From NCBI RefSeq assembly GCF_943734655.1, contig NC_071354.1, forward strand, positions 8,650,001 through 8,714,000: a stretch of 64,000 nt of DNA. The letters are read 5' to 3'. The translations under genes and the position numbers were made by a program. Shown here one piece after another: positions 25,101 through 33,865 of the stretch. The stretch is from Sabethes cyaneus (lineage: Eukaryota > Arthropoda > Insecta > Diptera > Culicidae). Numbering within the stretch: position 1 is the stretch's first letter; the number at the start of each line of letters is the position of its first letter. The notes under the pieces are model-generated. The model saw only the letters and a program-made list of their open reading frames with translations. It searched no databases and was not told the origin of the DNA.

Positions 25101-26492
25101 GTTTATACCGCATGGAGGTAGGGATAGGAGTTGTGAGATAAGAGACTAAGAACCACTGTGGGGTCTTTTTTATGTCAACAGACGTGAGTCACCGATGATA
25201 CGCATTATGCAGTAGTTTAGCAGTCAAGCAATAGCAAAGTTTTACATCATGTAAAATGTACATAGTTTATGCGCATACTATTTAGATTTCAGATTTGATA
25301 CCGTACCGAATCCAAATTACTGCCAAACTGACTCCAAACAAAACATCCACTCTTAATTCTGATGAAACTCTATGTCTAAATTTGGCCAAAACAGCACGGA
25401 ACAATCGCGAATTTTGTTTCAAGAAAGACAGAAGGCGTTTTTTTTCAGACACTGGTTTCCTGTTTGGTTATTCCGGTTGCAATGTAAATGTTGCTTTTCA
25501 AGCCACAGGTACAGACAACCTGTGGACATTAACATTTTCATATGCTCGAAAATATCTGCCTCCTTCCCCATTCGGTTGTCGCATAAATGTCCTGTCCAGA
25601 AAGCTATTTGAAATCGTGATTTACCTATAGGTTTCGTCGCCATTCGCTATCCCATGGAATCCGGGATCGTGTTTTAGACGTTTTGTTCCTATAAGTTTTA
25701 GCTTGATGCATGACACTTCTAACCTGTTTGCGACATCTCGAACGAAAAGGTTGGCTTGGCGTTCCACATGAAAACGCTGAATACCCTTTTTGTTGTTGCT
25801 GTGGTTTCCGGCTTTCGACAACCACTTTTCATACATTAGTGAGAGTTGATTTGACTATTTTTGACAAACTTACTCGCTTGTCTTCGATGCATTGCTCCTT
25901 TTATCTGGACGTCATTTTAATAAGCAGGGGTCTTTCATACGTTTTGAAAAATTTACAATATTTTGTCATGAGATCCCGATGTCCGATCAGTATAGAAACT
26001 GGAGTTTTGATTCCCGATAACTTCTGCATAGCCAGGGCTGTTTATTGACAAAAATATTGAATTTCTGTAGATAATTATATTAATACAATCTTCATATGCC
26101 CAGCAGTAAAAAAAGAGTTTCTAAATTTTAATATATTTTTTCCTTTAATTTTTCTCAATCGCCAGAGAACTTCCAACCTTAGCATTATCCTGTTTTTCCA
26201 CATATCACAAAGTAAATGCTTTTACGGGACAGGCAGGCTCACTCTGGTATCGAACCAAACGAATCTGAACATCTGCTCTCGGAGCACGGTATCTTTCGAT
26301 ACACTAAGGTAAGCAAACCTGTCTTTGGTCATAGTGAAAATCAATAACACCCTCTTCCTTGCTTTTTTTCTCTCTCTTTTTTCCAGTAATTTTGAAAAAA
26401 GTTTCCTGCGGGGTAGAGTCCTGGAGCAATATCTGGACGGCGAGGAGTTGTCTCCCCTTTCCGGGCAGGAGTTGTTGGAGTATTTCAAGTGA
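10131..26492 (+). CDS. YTHDC2-like R3H/DExH helicase/ankyrin/YTH protein, five exons
   Basis: Model: join(10131-10365, 11094-12251, 12320-14655, 26166-26308, 26387-26492), 1325 aa, frame kept at every junction. YTHDC2 is a 3'-5' RNA helicase that binds m6A RNA and drives the switch from germline mitosis to meiosis; Drosophila Bgcn is its degenerate relative. Domains: R3H (about 24-88); RecA1 with GSTGSGKT (about 195), DEVH (about 295) and SAT (about 327); ankyrin repeats (about 440-515) inserted between the RecA halves, as in YTHDC2; RecA2 with STNIAETSITIDD and QRAGRAGR; HA2 and OB folds; a His/Asn/Gly-rich linker (about 1137-1200); YTH (about 1202-1325). All ATPase motifs are intact. Intron 3 is about 11.5 kb of mobile elements. 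Exon 4 (LFFHISQSKCFYGTGRL) and exon 5 (DGEELSPLSGQELLEYF) restore the YTH fold. The first cage Trp is kept (GCWSF); the second appears lost. Exons 1-3 are near certain; exons 4-5 rest on domain alignment and splice sites. Confidence 0.88.
14770..15015 (-). mobile_element. RTE-A fragment, degenerate 3' end
   Basis: Reads, in antisense, like the 3' end of the intact RTE-A at 51960: GGCCACTCGTCG, GTCCGGCATTC and a CGCCAG phrase are in the same order. Heavily mutated. Confidence 0.6.
15084..15160 (-). mobile_element. tRNA-like SINE fragment, copy 1
   Basis: On the minus strand: TCTAACAAGCCAGTCGTCG, then GTTCAAATCTC (near box B) and AAGCGGTGCTGCTTGAGTC. Closely matches 21655-21722 (+) and 48975-49047 (-). 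Confidence 0.65.
15165..15600 (-). mobile_element. RTE-B fragment, degenerate 3' end
   Basis: Antisense matches to the 3' end of the RTE-B at 33.9-34.3 kb, for example TTGTTCCTACCGGATTTGA, CGCATCCGTC and CAGGTCCTC. No open frame. Confidence 0.6.
15601..16551. other. Intronic DNA of unclear origin
   Basis: No intact gene. Scattered Cys/His-rich reading fragments around 15650-15800 could be decayed retroelement, but nothing diagnostic was found. Confidence 0.35.
16554..17233 (+). mobile_element. Internally deleted Tc1/mariner-type transposon
   Basis: 680 bp flanked by TA (16552-16553 and 17234-17235). The termini ACGGGTGACAACTAAAATTT are perfect inverted repeats and extend to about 32 bp with one mismatch. 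The element carries one reading frame, listed separately. Confidence 0.88.
16711..17136 (+). pseudogene. Deleted mariner-type transposase, 141 aa
   Basis: Mariner-type transposases are about 340 aa with a D,D,D/E catalytic triad. This frame starts at an ATG (MTSKREAFRERIVHF, like a family N-terminus) and then jumps to the C-terminal catalytic block RPIADFFGILSSLVYKNNW and QLIGRIKRC. The middle, holding the first two acidic residues, is missing, and the expected acidic residue of the PIE-type motif is Ala (PIA). The protein cannot be catalytic. The family assignment is from recall of the C-terminal block. Confidence 0.75.
17234..17384. other. Short intronic spacer
   Basis: Unassigned sequence between the mariner element and the next RTE-A fragment. 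Confidence 0.3.
17385..17745 (-). mobile_element. RTE-A 3' fragment
   Basis: The antisense frame contains SRLRWARYIVGMPDDSATK and KWLDQVESNLRLLRRL, matching the C-terminal tail of the intact RTE-A. Flanking CGTTTCTAAGACATCGGAAG also occurs at 21198. Confidence 0.85.
17746..19309. other. Intronic DNA, mostly unassigned
   Basis: Around 18490-18840 short plus-strand stretches (FAEAGIGFAAKAVSNELK; FTYPVTRFIKGFLKPELII) look as if they were once coding, but the frame is repeatedly broken and I cannot name the family. Confidence 0.35.
19310..21190 (-). pseudogene. Decayed non-LTR retrotransposon with RNase H (LOA/I-like)
   Basis: Minus-strand fragments in order: FEPMKSPGPDGILPIFLQK and LEYIPENWQKV (RT fingers, 20885-21190); LVIEGAFDNTSF (RT palm, 20483-20749); RPRITYAAVVWWPKV and CFFTDGSKM (19751-20257); LLWVPGHCGIEGNAFSDNL (19322-19573). 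FTDGSK and VPGHCGIEGNA are RNase H motifs, placing it among RNase H-bearing clades such as LOA or I. Several frameshifts and lost segments make it inactive. Confidence 0.8.
21191..21310 (-). mobile_element. RTE-A 3'-tail fragment
   Basis: About 110 bases matching 17390-17500, including CAGCATAGAGCCGGAGTGGC, which is the antisense of the RTE-A 3' end. Confidence 0.75.
21311..21470. other. Intronic spacer, unassigned
   Basis: No coding or repeat structure recognised. Confidence 0.3.
21471..21632. repeat. Interspersed repeat, copy 2
   Basis: Same-orientation match to 5776-5940, with shared phrases such as TTTTGGATGCTAATTTACAA and AGTGCTGACAATGCT. Confidence 0.7.
21655..21722 (+). mobile_element. 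tRNA-like SINE fragment, copy 2
   Basis: CTAACAAGCC...GTATGTTCGAATCTCGACT contains a good box-B match (GTTCGAATC). CGGTGCTGC occurs on both sides (21661 and 21710). Confidence 0.65.
22000..22570 (+). mobile_element. RTE-B fragment, sense, heavily decayed
   Basis: Out-of-frame pieces match the RTE-B RT: GGTGGAAGCAGCACTTTGAT (WKQHFD-type), CTTCCGGAGGAGTAAAAG (LPEEWK-type) and GCATTTGATACTGTCGACCG (AAFDTVDR). Confidence 0.7.
22780..23625 (-). pseudogene. RTE-B reverse transcriptase fragment
   Basis: Antisense pieces in order: MDFRAAYDTVERKQLWQIM and SSPFESRRGLR (23435-23617); LKTEARSIGLQ (23122-23316); LTIYKTLIRPVVLYGHETWT, RRRMNHELHQLL and IGRLRWAGHVVRLSDDSP (22784-23197). The FADD catalytic segment is missing or frameshifted. 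Confidence 0.8.
23781..24121. mobile_element. 341-bp foldback element (long hairpin)
   Basis: AAGGTTATATAGGGGTCATT at the left pairs with AATGACCCCTATATAACCTT at the right. Pairing continues through CAAATTTGGTATAATT and resumes inward with GGATTGATCAATACCCC against GGGGGATTATTCAATCC, leaving a central loop of roughly 50 bases. Non-coding. Confidence 0.85.
24122..24579. other. Intronic DNA, unassigned
   Basis: No intact coding region. A weak antisense fragment near 24460-24600 could be LINE endonuclease, but this is not convincing. Confidence 0.3.
24580..25010 (+). mobile_element. RTE-B 3' fragment, sense
   Basis: Reads MLEEDLRVVRIFERRVVRM, ETLMNHEFTQLNGEPSIQQV and related peptides, matching the C-terminal part of the RTE-B at 33.9-34.3 kb, with indels. 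Confidence 0.75.
25040..25200 (-). mobile_element. RTE-B 5'-end fragment
   Basis: Matches 38215-38375 in the same orientation, for example GAACCACTGTGGGGTCT. There it is the 5' leader of a minus-strand RTE-B. Confidence 0.65.
25201..26165. other. 3' part of intron 3, unassigned
   Basis: AT-rich. Several medium ORFs have no recognisable motif. The last 40 bases are pyrimidine-rich, as expected before the 26165 acceptor. Confidence 0.4.
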
Positions 26493-27413
26493 ACCACTTA
26501 ACTTGAACGTCTCATTAAATCCGTTGCAATGATATTCAGTAAGGGCAAACAAATACACATACACAGATACACTCTCTTTTATCACACACACACCCACACA
26601 CTTACATACACGAAACAAATTAACAAGAAAAAAAAACAAAAAGAAAAGTTTCACTGCAATGAAACCATACAGTAACTTGTTCACTTACAGCAGAATAGTT
26701 ATTACAAAAAAACAAATAAAAGAATTAAAGTACAGACCACGTGATCACTTTCTCTTATAATCTATAGTTTACGTATTATTGTATCTTGCGTCGAAGGCGA
26801 AATGTAAAAAAAGAAGAAACTATTTGGGGGTCGAATTCAGCGCTCTTGATAAAAAAGCTAATGAGACAGACAAAAGTATCATCCATTCACGTAATACAAA
26901 AAAAAAAAACAAAACAAAACGATACGAGGAATTCTAAACTGAACCAGATTGAACGGAACAGAGCAGAATGGTAACAAAAGAACAAAACAAACAAACAACA
27001 TTGAACATGATGATGATGATGATGATGATAACGATGATAGCAGCAAACAGAAATGTACTATTAATTTAAATTAAATTGTAAAAGTGAAATAAAAACTGAA
27101 AACTTTTAAAGTTATCAATGTGAAACCAGAATAACCAGAGTTTAAGGGAACTTACGTAATGCTGTACTGTTGCAATTTTTCAGTTTGAAAGAATTCCCAA
27201 AAAAAAAAGCAATATAATTATGTATTCGTTGTAATAGTGTAGAAGTGAATGGATTTTTTCTTCTTTGCTTATATTTTAAATTCAGCTAAGATGCTTAGAA
27301 ATGTTATTTTTTTAAATTATTTTGTCTGTTCTATCTAGCTATTTGTTCAGGTAGTTCTATTTCTGTTTTGTTTAGTTAAACACGCTATTAGTTCTCATTA
27401 AATAGGTCTTAAA
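26493..27413 (+). other. 3'-UTR and downstream region of the YTHDC2-like gene
   Basis: AT-rich and free of coding signal, with CA-type and GAT microsatellites (27007-27029). The AATAAA at 26715-26720, about 225 bases after the stop, is the best polyadenylation signal. Confidence 0.5.
26715..26720 (+). terminator. Polyadenylation signal AATAAA, YTHDC2-like gene
   Basis: First clear AATAAA after the stop codon at 26490-26492. Confidence 0.45.
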
Positions 27414-28207
27414 TTAAATTGGGTTACTTACACCCTCACGAACTCGACGGATCTTAATTTCGTTCGAATTATTTTGCTCATCTGATTGTGCTGGCTGAAT
27501 GAAAAATATCACCCACTTCGTTCGGGAAACTGATCCGTCGAAATACAGAATAAGCCTGTTAAGAATCATCCTTGCTGGCACAGTGAACAGGCCAATCCAA
27601 CAGTGATTGGAATGCATTGAATGTTGGGGTGGGGCGATGACTTCAGCCCGCTTGCTGCGCTGGTGGCGCTGGTCCTATCGTGCAATCAGCATTCAAATTG
27701 TTTTGACGGATGGAAAAAGCACGTGCGTGAGAGAATCGAGAGAACCGCTACCGTGAGGGAGAGAGTTTGCTCTTGCTTTTTCGTTCTCTGTTTTGGTTTC
27801 GAGGCTCGTCCACGACAGACGAAAGATGTGTCTGTCAGGTGTCAACAAACAATTTCTGAATCAAGTAAGTTTTTGGTTTTCTAAGCAATTAATAAATTTG
27901 CTTTTCCAAAAATATTGGAAATTTAAAATTTTAAACACGTAACCAAGGTGAGTTAAAATAGGTGATCTAGTTTTCACAGTTTGTAGAACAGACGTGCGCG
28001 GTACGAGTGGTTAGCAACCATCGACGTTGTTTATACATTCAACAGTTTCTGCTTTGAAAATTTCGGTGATCGTCAAGGGTAACCCAGCGGGGGTGAAAAA
28101 CAAATTTCAACATCAGAAAACCTCTCTTGACTAACCTTGCACGTAACGTAATTTACGCTCGCACCTGAAACATATCGATTGCATAAGAACTTCTGTCATT
28201 ACGTTCT
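27414..28207. promoter_or_regulatory. Intergenic/5' region before the NME6-like gene
   Basis: Two stretches resemble exons: a minus-strand frame (ATG at 27617, ending near a GTAAGT donor at about 27428) and a plus-strand stretch ending ATCAA|GTAAGT near 27864, possibly a 5'-UTR exon of NME6. Neither shows a recognisable domain. Confidence 0.35.
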
Positions 28208-28721
28208 ATGGTTCTACGACCACACGGTTGCTTCGATTTTGTGTTGAATTTGCATTTACGTCAGCGAAGAGCAACCAGCGGGACGACAATGGGTGCCGCT
28301 GGTGGCTTTACCTTGGCTATTTTTAAACCTCATCTGGTGCGGAATCCGGTGGCCTACGCTGCGGTTCAGCAGCTGATCGAATCGAGTGGGCTGCGGATTG
28401 TAACTAGCAAGCGGCTACAGCTCACCGAACCGGAAGCAAAGAAGTTTTACCGTGAGCACGAGGGACGGTTTTTCCACCGGCGGCTGATTTCGCTGATGAC
28501 CAGGTATGTACCTTCAGTTTTATTGTTTTTCGTCAGTTTTATTAAAGTATGCGCTTTTAGTGGACCCCTGGAGGTGTTGATACTGTCCGGAGAGAATGCG
28601 ATTGCCAGATGGCGGGAGCTGTTGGGACCAACCAAAGTGTATAAAGCTGTTTACTCGCATCCGGACTGTTTACGAAGTTTGTACGGGATTTCGGACACGA
28701 GAAATGCTGGACATGGATCAG
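28208..28721 (+). CDS. NME6-type nucleoside diphosphate kinase, 3' end not found
   Basis: Exons 28208-28503 and 28561-28721; intron 28504-28560 (57 bp, GTATGT...CTTTTAG) restores LISLMTSGPLEVLIL. NDP kinases move the gamma-phosphate between nucleoside tri- and diphosphates through a phospho-histidine; NME6 is a divergent, mitochondrial-type member. Visible: FTLAIFKP (strand 1), FYREHEGRFFHRRL, LLGPTKVYKA and DTRNAGHGS with the catalytic His. The last codon is split at G|GTACTT. If spliced to a base pair giving Asp, the family's HGSD would result. If not spliced, the frame ends HGSGTYD and stops at 28735. The usual C-terminal segment is absent nearby. The start may be 28208 (adds an Arg-rich, presequence-like leader) or 28289 (CAATGGGT, closer to the family start). 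The donor is weak. Confidence 0.82.
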
Positions 28722-29079
28722 GTACTTACGATTGAATCAGTAACTAAGCATTTGCAGAACTCTTGCGCTAATTTATAAGGGTTATATAGTTATCTAACTA
28801 CGTAGTTTGAGGGTCCTAAAACTGAAATAGAGTAGAGTAGGCAATACAATTAATCTTGATATATTTTGCTCTAAGCGAAGATGTATGATAAACGAGATTG
28901 TAAAGCGATGGAAGAACTGGTCCACGCAAAAGATGCATGGAAAGAAGTTCTATCTTCTCTATTTGAGCCATCCTTTCAACAGCTCAACAGGGCTGAGTGA
29001 CTGGGACTATATTGCCCAAAAAAGTTCTTATTATCTCGTGCAAAGGCTTATGCCAGAAGCGGATTAGTGGCAAGTAGTT
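28722..29079. other. Sequence following the NME6-like exon
   Basis: AT-rich with no NME6 C-terminal exon that I can recognise. From about 28880 it may already belong to the BEL-like remnant. Confidence 0.35.
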
Positions 29080-30251
29080 TTCTCACGTATTAGTGTAAAG
29101 TGATCGACTACCACCTTAACGGCGGTTCAGTAAAGGACGATGTCATACGACGATAGATACACGGTATCTGGTCATTAGAAAGTTGATGATGTAATTAGTT
29201 CTCTAGGGCATTAGGCGGAACTTACGCAGGATCTAAGATGTCAAGTCTTTCTAGAATGTTTTAGGCAGTCGGTGCGGGACGTCAAAACATCTGATATGAA
29301 GACAGCTCTGATTATGTCCCGATGTATGTTAAGATTCTGGCTGGACTTCAGAAAGCTAGACAGGGTCTGTCTGAAGCAGTACAGTGGGCAATGTGGTTTC
29401 AAAATTCGGTGAGACGTCGATGCTTGCGGAGAATCTCACTCAATTCTGTTTCCATTTCTGAACGAACGAAGTAGCTTCCATCACGGTAATAGAGACCGAA
29501 CTGGCTGATCGTCGGGGGGTAGGAGAAGTGAAGGAAAAGTTAGTTCTCAACTGGACGGTGAACGTTTGCTCAGTGGAGAAGAATTCCAGACGAATCCAAG
29601 AATTTTAATAGGGCTAAAAAATAACATCCACGCGAAGCCAATCGCAGTACGGTGTGAACTTGACTGAACAGTGTACGGGACCCGACGAGCATCTCCTGAG
29701 TCGCACGGCAATTATTTAGGCTACCACCACCAGCAGGTCTTCATGATCTCCACAAGAACCGCTTCGCACAAATCGCATTCGAAAAATCTATAGACCAAGT
29801 GCACCAGAAATCGGCTGAAGACAAATGGATTCGGTCGATCCTAGAGCAGAGTACGAAACGTCAAGGGGAGCATTTCAATACGGGACTCTTCTGGATTAAG
29901 GACGACGTGAGTTTCCCGGACAGTTACCCTATGGTGCTGAAGCAATTCAAGCAGTTGTAGAGAATTCTGGAAAAGTCGCCGGAGTCGTATCAAAACGTTC
30001 CGAAGCAGATCAAACAGATGTCTGTTACCGTCGGCATAGTCTCTTCCCAAGATTTAGGAGACTGTCGCGTGTGTAAAATGTTTGATAAATGTCACGAAAT
30101 AAAATGTCAAGAAAATAGTTGAAATACTCTATTGCGAACAGCTTTCCCCGGCGACGTACGCAGCCACGCGTCGACGGTTTCCACCCACCCATCAGGGGCG
30201 GAAAAATGGAGTCAAGCTAGTCCAGTTTGAGAATGGCAAGAAAAAGATCCG

Positions 30252-30253
<2 letters not shown>

Positions 30254-30299
<46 letters not shown>
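30254..30299. repeat. (GA)n microsatellite
   Basis: Twenty-three GA units in an uninterrupted run inside the BEL-like remnant. Confidence 0.95.
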
Positions 30300-30302
<3 letters not shown>

Positions 30303-31923
30303 GGTTCTTGGCGCGAAAAAAAGGTCTTAGGTCGTTGGACATAACATAAATGAAGCCATTAACTTGTCTGAAGTCCAACCGTCAAAAGCTAATTATACTG
30401 CACAAAATTAAACAGAAACACAGAAGTGAACGATAGAAACATAGAAAGTTTGAAGGAGGAAAGGATAGACGTGTATAACGAAGCAAACAAAAGGTATGGC
30501 TACTCAGAAATTCTTCTACCAGAGTCCCGACTTTGCCCGGCTTGAGCCGGATGCTAAAAAACCTCTCGCTCTCAGGACCCCTGTGCTTTCCCTGAGTTTC
30601 CTGAGAGCTGTACCTTTACCTACCGTTAGCAACGTGACCTGGAACTAGACCTGGGTTGTACCGAATTTTGTCCTCACGTCCGCCGTTGTCACCACTTCCG
30701 TCAATCCCTAAGCTGGAAGAGCGTCCCTGCCATCGACGCCATTGCAGTAACTCCGCGTCGTCGCCATCGCTTACAGAACGTTGAGTGTGCCCGCAATCGG
30801 AAGTGAAGCACCGAAACCAAAAGGTAGGAGTTACCGAAGGGAAAATCCGTCAATAAAGGGATTAGTTAAGCAGAAGGTTTTTAGGTGTTTTCTTGACAGC
30901 AAGTCGCGACCGTTTGCCGTCCCTGAGGTTTGTTTTAGGGGGTCTCGTAAGTCCTGGGTTGTTACAACCCCGGAAAAACGGCCAACAAAGCGAAATATCC
31001 TGAGCTGTGTTATGGGATTTTTCGACCCTTTGGTGCTACAACAGTGTCCATTTAATTTACGATTCATGGGTCATGGCAAGACACTCGTCCAACATCTCTG
31101 GCAAAGTGGTTGCGAGTGGGATCAAGAGATCGATGAATGCTGTAATTAGCAGTGGATTGTGTTGCTTCCGGAAATCGCGCCACCATGAATTCCACGATGT
31201 TACCTTGGTTATGGCAAATCTTCGGCGGTAGAGTCTCTCGAGCTGCACATTTTTAATGACACGAGCGACCACGCTTATGGCTGTGTGGCATATCTACGGT
31301 CGATCATCGATTGAGAAGTGACCTGTAGTCATGTCTCACGCAAAGGTAGCGCCGGACATCACAGGCTACGGAGCATTATCATCCGAGAAGTAGCCGCAAT
31401 TCGCGTGTTTCGGAATAAGATGAACGTCCTTACAGCGAATCTCAAACTAGAAGCGGGACAACCACCGAAGGGAATCGAGAGGTCCACCGTCCCTGTACAA
31501 GCGTTTTCCGATACTAGATGCTGAAGGTGTGCTGCGAGTTCGAGGAAGAATGGAGTTCAATGAAGCGATCCCGTTCAACAAGAAATTCCTGATCATCTTA
31601 TCGGGGAGATCTGAGATAATGCAGAAGCTGATTCTGCATTACCATGAGAAGTTCGGCCATGCTTATAGGGATACCGTCAACGGGCTTCATCAAAAGTTCT
31701 GGATACAGAACGCACGAACAGGTGGTGCAAGGTAAATCGATGAGTTCTAGCAGCTCCCATGATAGGACATTTGACTGTGCATCGTACCAGTACTCATGGC
31801 TCATACTACCCATGGCCATTCAGTGCGCCAGGAGCCGACTATCTAGTACCAGTCGAAGATACGCATAGGTCGCCGAACGGAAAAAAGATGGGCTGTGAGG
31901 GCCGTGCACTTGGACGTACACCC

Positions 31924-32061
31924 CTATTCTGTATTTCGAACGAGTCTTTATTTCGTTCGACTTGCTTCGAACGAAATGTTTTACCATTTGATTTTGCTGG
32001 CGAAAATTTCGTTCGAAAGAACTTTCGTTCGAAATACCAAGTCGTTCGAAATATAGAATAG
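31924..32061. mobile_element. Foldback MITE family 2, inserted in the BEL/Pao remnant
   Basis: CTATTCTGTATTTCGAACGA at the left pairs with TCGTTCGAAATATAGAATAG at the right. The arms are built from repeated TTCGAACGAA palindromes. The loop contains CCATTTGATTTTGCTG, identical over 16 bases to the loop of foldback family 1. Confidence 0.8.
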
Positions 32062-32420
32062 CGGTGGTAGTCTACGCAGTCTTGCCTGATGACCACTAGA
32101 CGATTCGCGAGCAAACGAGGCGCTTCGGATCACATATTTTGTGACAACGCTATGTGCTTCCACGGAGCGAACACCGTGATGACGAAGTAGATCGGCATTT
32201 TAAACCTCTCTGTAAATTACGCATGGGCGAATCCGAGGATATGATTGAAACCCTACCATTAACGTACAATCCATAGGAGGTGGCAGTTGGAGTTGTAGTA
32301 TGTACTTCAGATATTGTCATTAGCCATATTCTTTGAAGATGTTTCATTTTCGAGCAACTTCCTCTTTCTGCCAACTATGTATATACCAACGGGCATACGC
32401 TTTACAACGACGACCGGATG

Positions 32421-32829
32421 CAATTAGTGTGTTGCTTTGGGTTTGAGCCTTCAAGAATTAAGGATCACCACTAGCGTACCCAGACCTACACAAAAGAAGG
32501 AGCATGCGACCTTAAAAAAAATATTTTGGCCAGGCAAAACGGATGGTAATCGCAGGATAGCGAATATATTATCACTTATCACAAAAATACCGGCCGATTA
32601 GGTTTATATCTCTAGATTTTTGAGAGCAATTGGAATTAAAAGCAAAGTTGAAATTGGATTTGAAGTTAGGATTGAAATCGGTCTTGACATTGGACGTTAA
32701 ATTAGACTTGGATTTGAACTAATTTGAACTTCAAGTACATATTACTTCAAACCGGACATGAACTCGAAATTTTGCTTGAAATTAGAATTGACATTTTTCG
32801 TCCTATTCGCTCACACGTTGTAACACTTT
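32421..32829. repeat. Degenerate minisatellite, ~12-bp TTGAAATTGGAC type
   Basis: From about 32630 the sequence is a run of degenerate TTGAAATTGGA/CTTGAA units. A second block occurs at 38690-39235. The first 200 bases are unassigned. Confidence 0.6.
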
Positions 32830-33865
32830 GCTATTTCGTTTTTTTCTCCTTCTATCTACCGTTTTCTTGATTGTTGCGCCTACCTTCCTCTTTTTCTCTT
32901 ATTTTCCTTTTTTCTGTTCAGTTTTTCCTGTTTTATTGTTCCTATCCGATTTTTTTCTAATTTCCGTCCTCTTTCTCCTCTTGTTCTTCACTATTTTTTT
33001 CCGTATTCCGACATTTTTATTCTTCCTTTCACTTTTTTCAGTTTATAGTTACCGTTTTTTTCTAACTCCTTTTTTCTCCTTTCATTCTTGTTTTTCGTCT
33101 TCGTTTGTTCCATTGTTTCTCTTTATTTCTCGTTATTCGTTTTCTTTAGTTTTACCTTTCCCTTTAATCCGTTTTTCTTTTCTGCCCCATTTGTCCCATA
33201 TTTCTCCTTTTATATCTCGTTTGACCTTTTTCCCTTTTGCGTCAATCTCTCTCTTGTCTTCGCTTTTGTTCTTTTCTCTCTATATTCGCCGCTTCCTCTT
33301 TCTCTATTCTTTTTTCTTCATTTACTGTCCCATTTTTCGCTCCTTGTCTGCGTCCTGATTTTCCTCTTTTCCGTTTTTTGCCTTTTTTCTCATTTTCAGG
33401 GGTCCGTATTTCTTCGGTTCTTGTTTCGTTTTGGTCGTTTTCTGTCCCGTTTCGACTTTTTTTTCGGTCCCGGCTTCCGTTTTGTTTTCGCTTTTTAACT
33501 TCTTTCCTATCCCATTTTTTGATTTTGTCTGTTCCGTTCTTATTATATCCTACATTTGAGCCTGTCTTCGTTTTTATCACGGTTTGCCTGTTTTTCTGTT
33601 CTCGTTTTTCCTACTTTTTTATTTTCTACCTTTTTAATCCCGTTTTCTCCTTTTCTATCCAATTAGTCAGCGTTCTTGGTTTTCTTTATTTTTTTTCTGT
33701 CTCGTTAGTTTTTGTCGCATCTTTTTCCTTTTATATCCCGTTTCACCTCTTTTGCTTCTTTTCCCTATTGATTTCTCTTCTTTTCTGTATTCCTTTTTTG
33801 TCTCTTTTCCCCCTATTTTTCTCTCTAGTCTTTTTCTTTTCCTTTTTCAACTGTTTCCACTTTCT
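32830..33865. repeat. 1-kb pyrimidine-rich tract
   Basis: The plus strand is almost entirely T and C, with recurring TTTTTCC and TTCCTGTTTT phrases. The long Phe/Leu/Ser ORFs across it (32828-33920) are composition artefacts. A shorter relative is at 38385-38525. Confidence 0.8.

Larger units (their letters stand above)
14656..26165 (+). other. 11.5-kb transposon-filled intron 3 of the YTHDC2-like gene
   Basis: Donor GAAG|GTAGGT at 14655/14656 and acceptor TTTTTCTCAATCGCCAG| ending at 26165, phase 0. It interrupts the YTH domain between KLTKLLK and RTSNLSIILFF. The contents are listed separately. If the donor is ignored the frame runs on 67 residues to a stop at 14857-14859. Confidence 0.8.
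29080..32420 (+). pseudogene. Decayed BEL/Pao LTR retrotransposon
   Basis: Sense-strand pol fragments in order: FNTGLFWIKDDVSFPDSYPM (29870-29930, Pao RT lead-in); RPTKRNILSCVMGFFDPL and HGKTLVQHLWQSGCEWDQEI (30970-31130, RT); HDVTLVMANL and FNDTSDHAYGCVAY-type RNase H (31190-31290); IPFNKKFLIILSG and HYHEKFGHAYRDTV (31570-31700, HHCC integrase zinc finger); FCDNAMCFHGAN (about 32135, integrase core). There are many stops and frameshifts, a (GA)n run at 30254-30299, and a MITE insertion at 31924. No intact LTRs were found. Confidence 0.8.

Noticed and set aside
27414..27617. 67-aa minus-strand ORF with a possible GTAAGT donor, considered as a first exon
   Set aside because: No following exon, domain or conserved motif was found toward 26.5 kb; kept only as a remark on the region.
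29080..32420. Possible domesticated BEL integrase or RNase H gene
   Set aside because: Stops and frameshifts occur in every domain, so it is a plain remnant.
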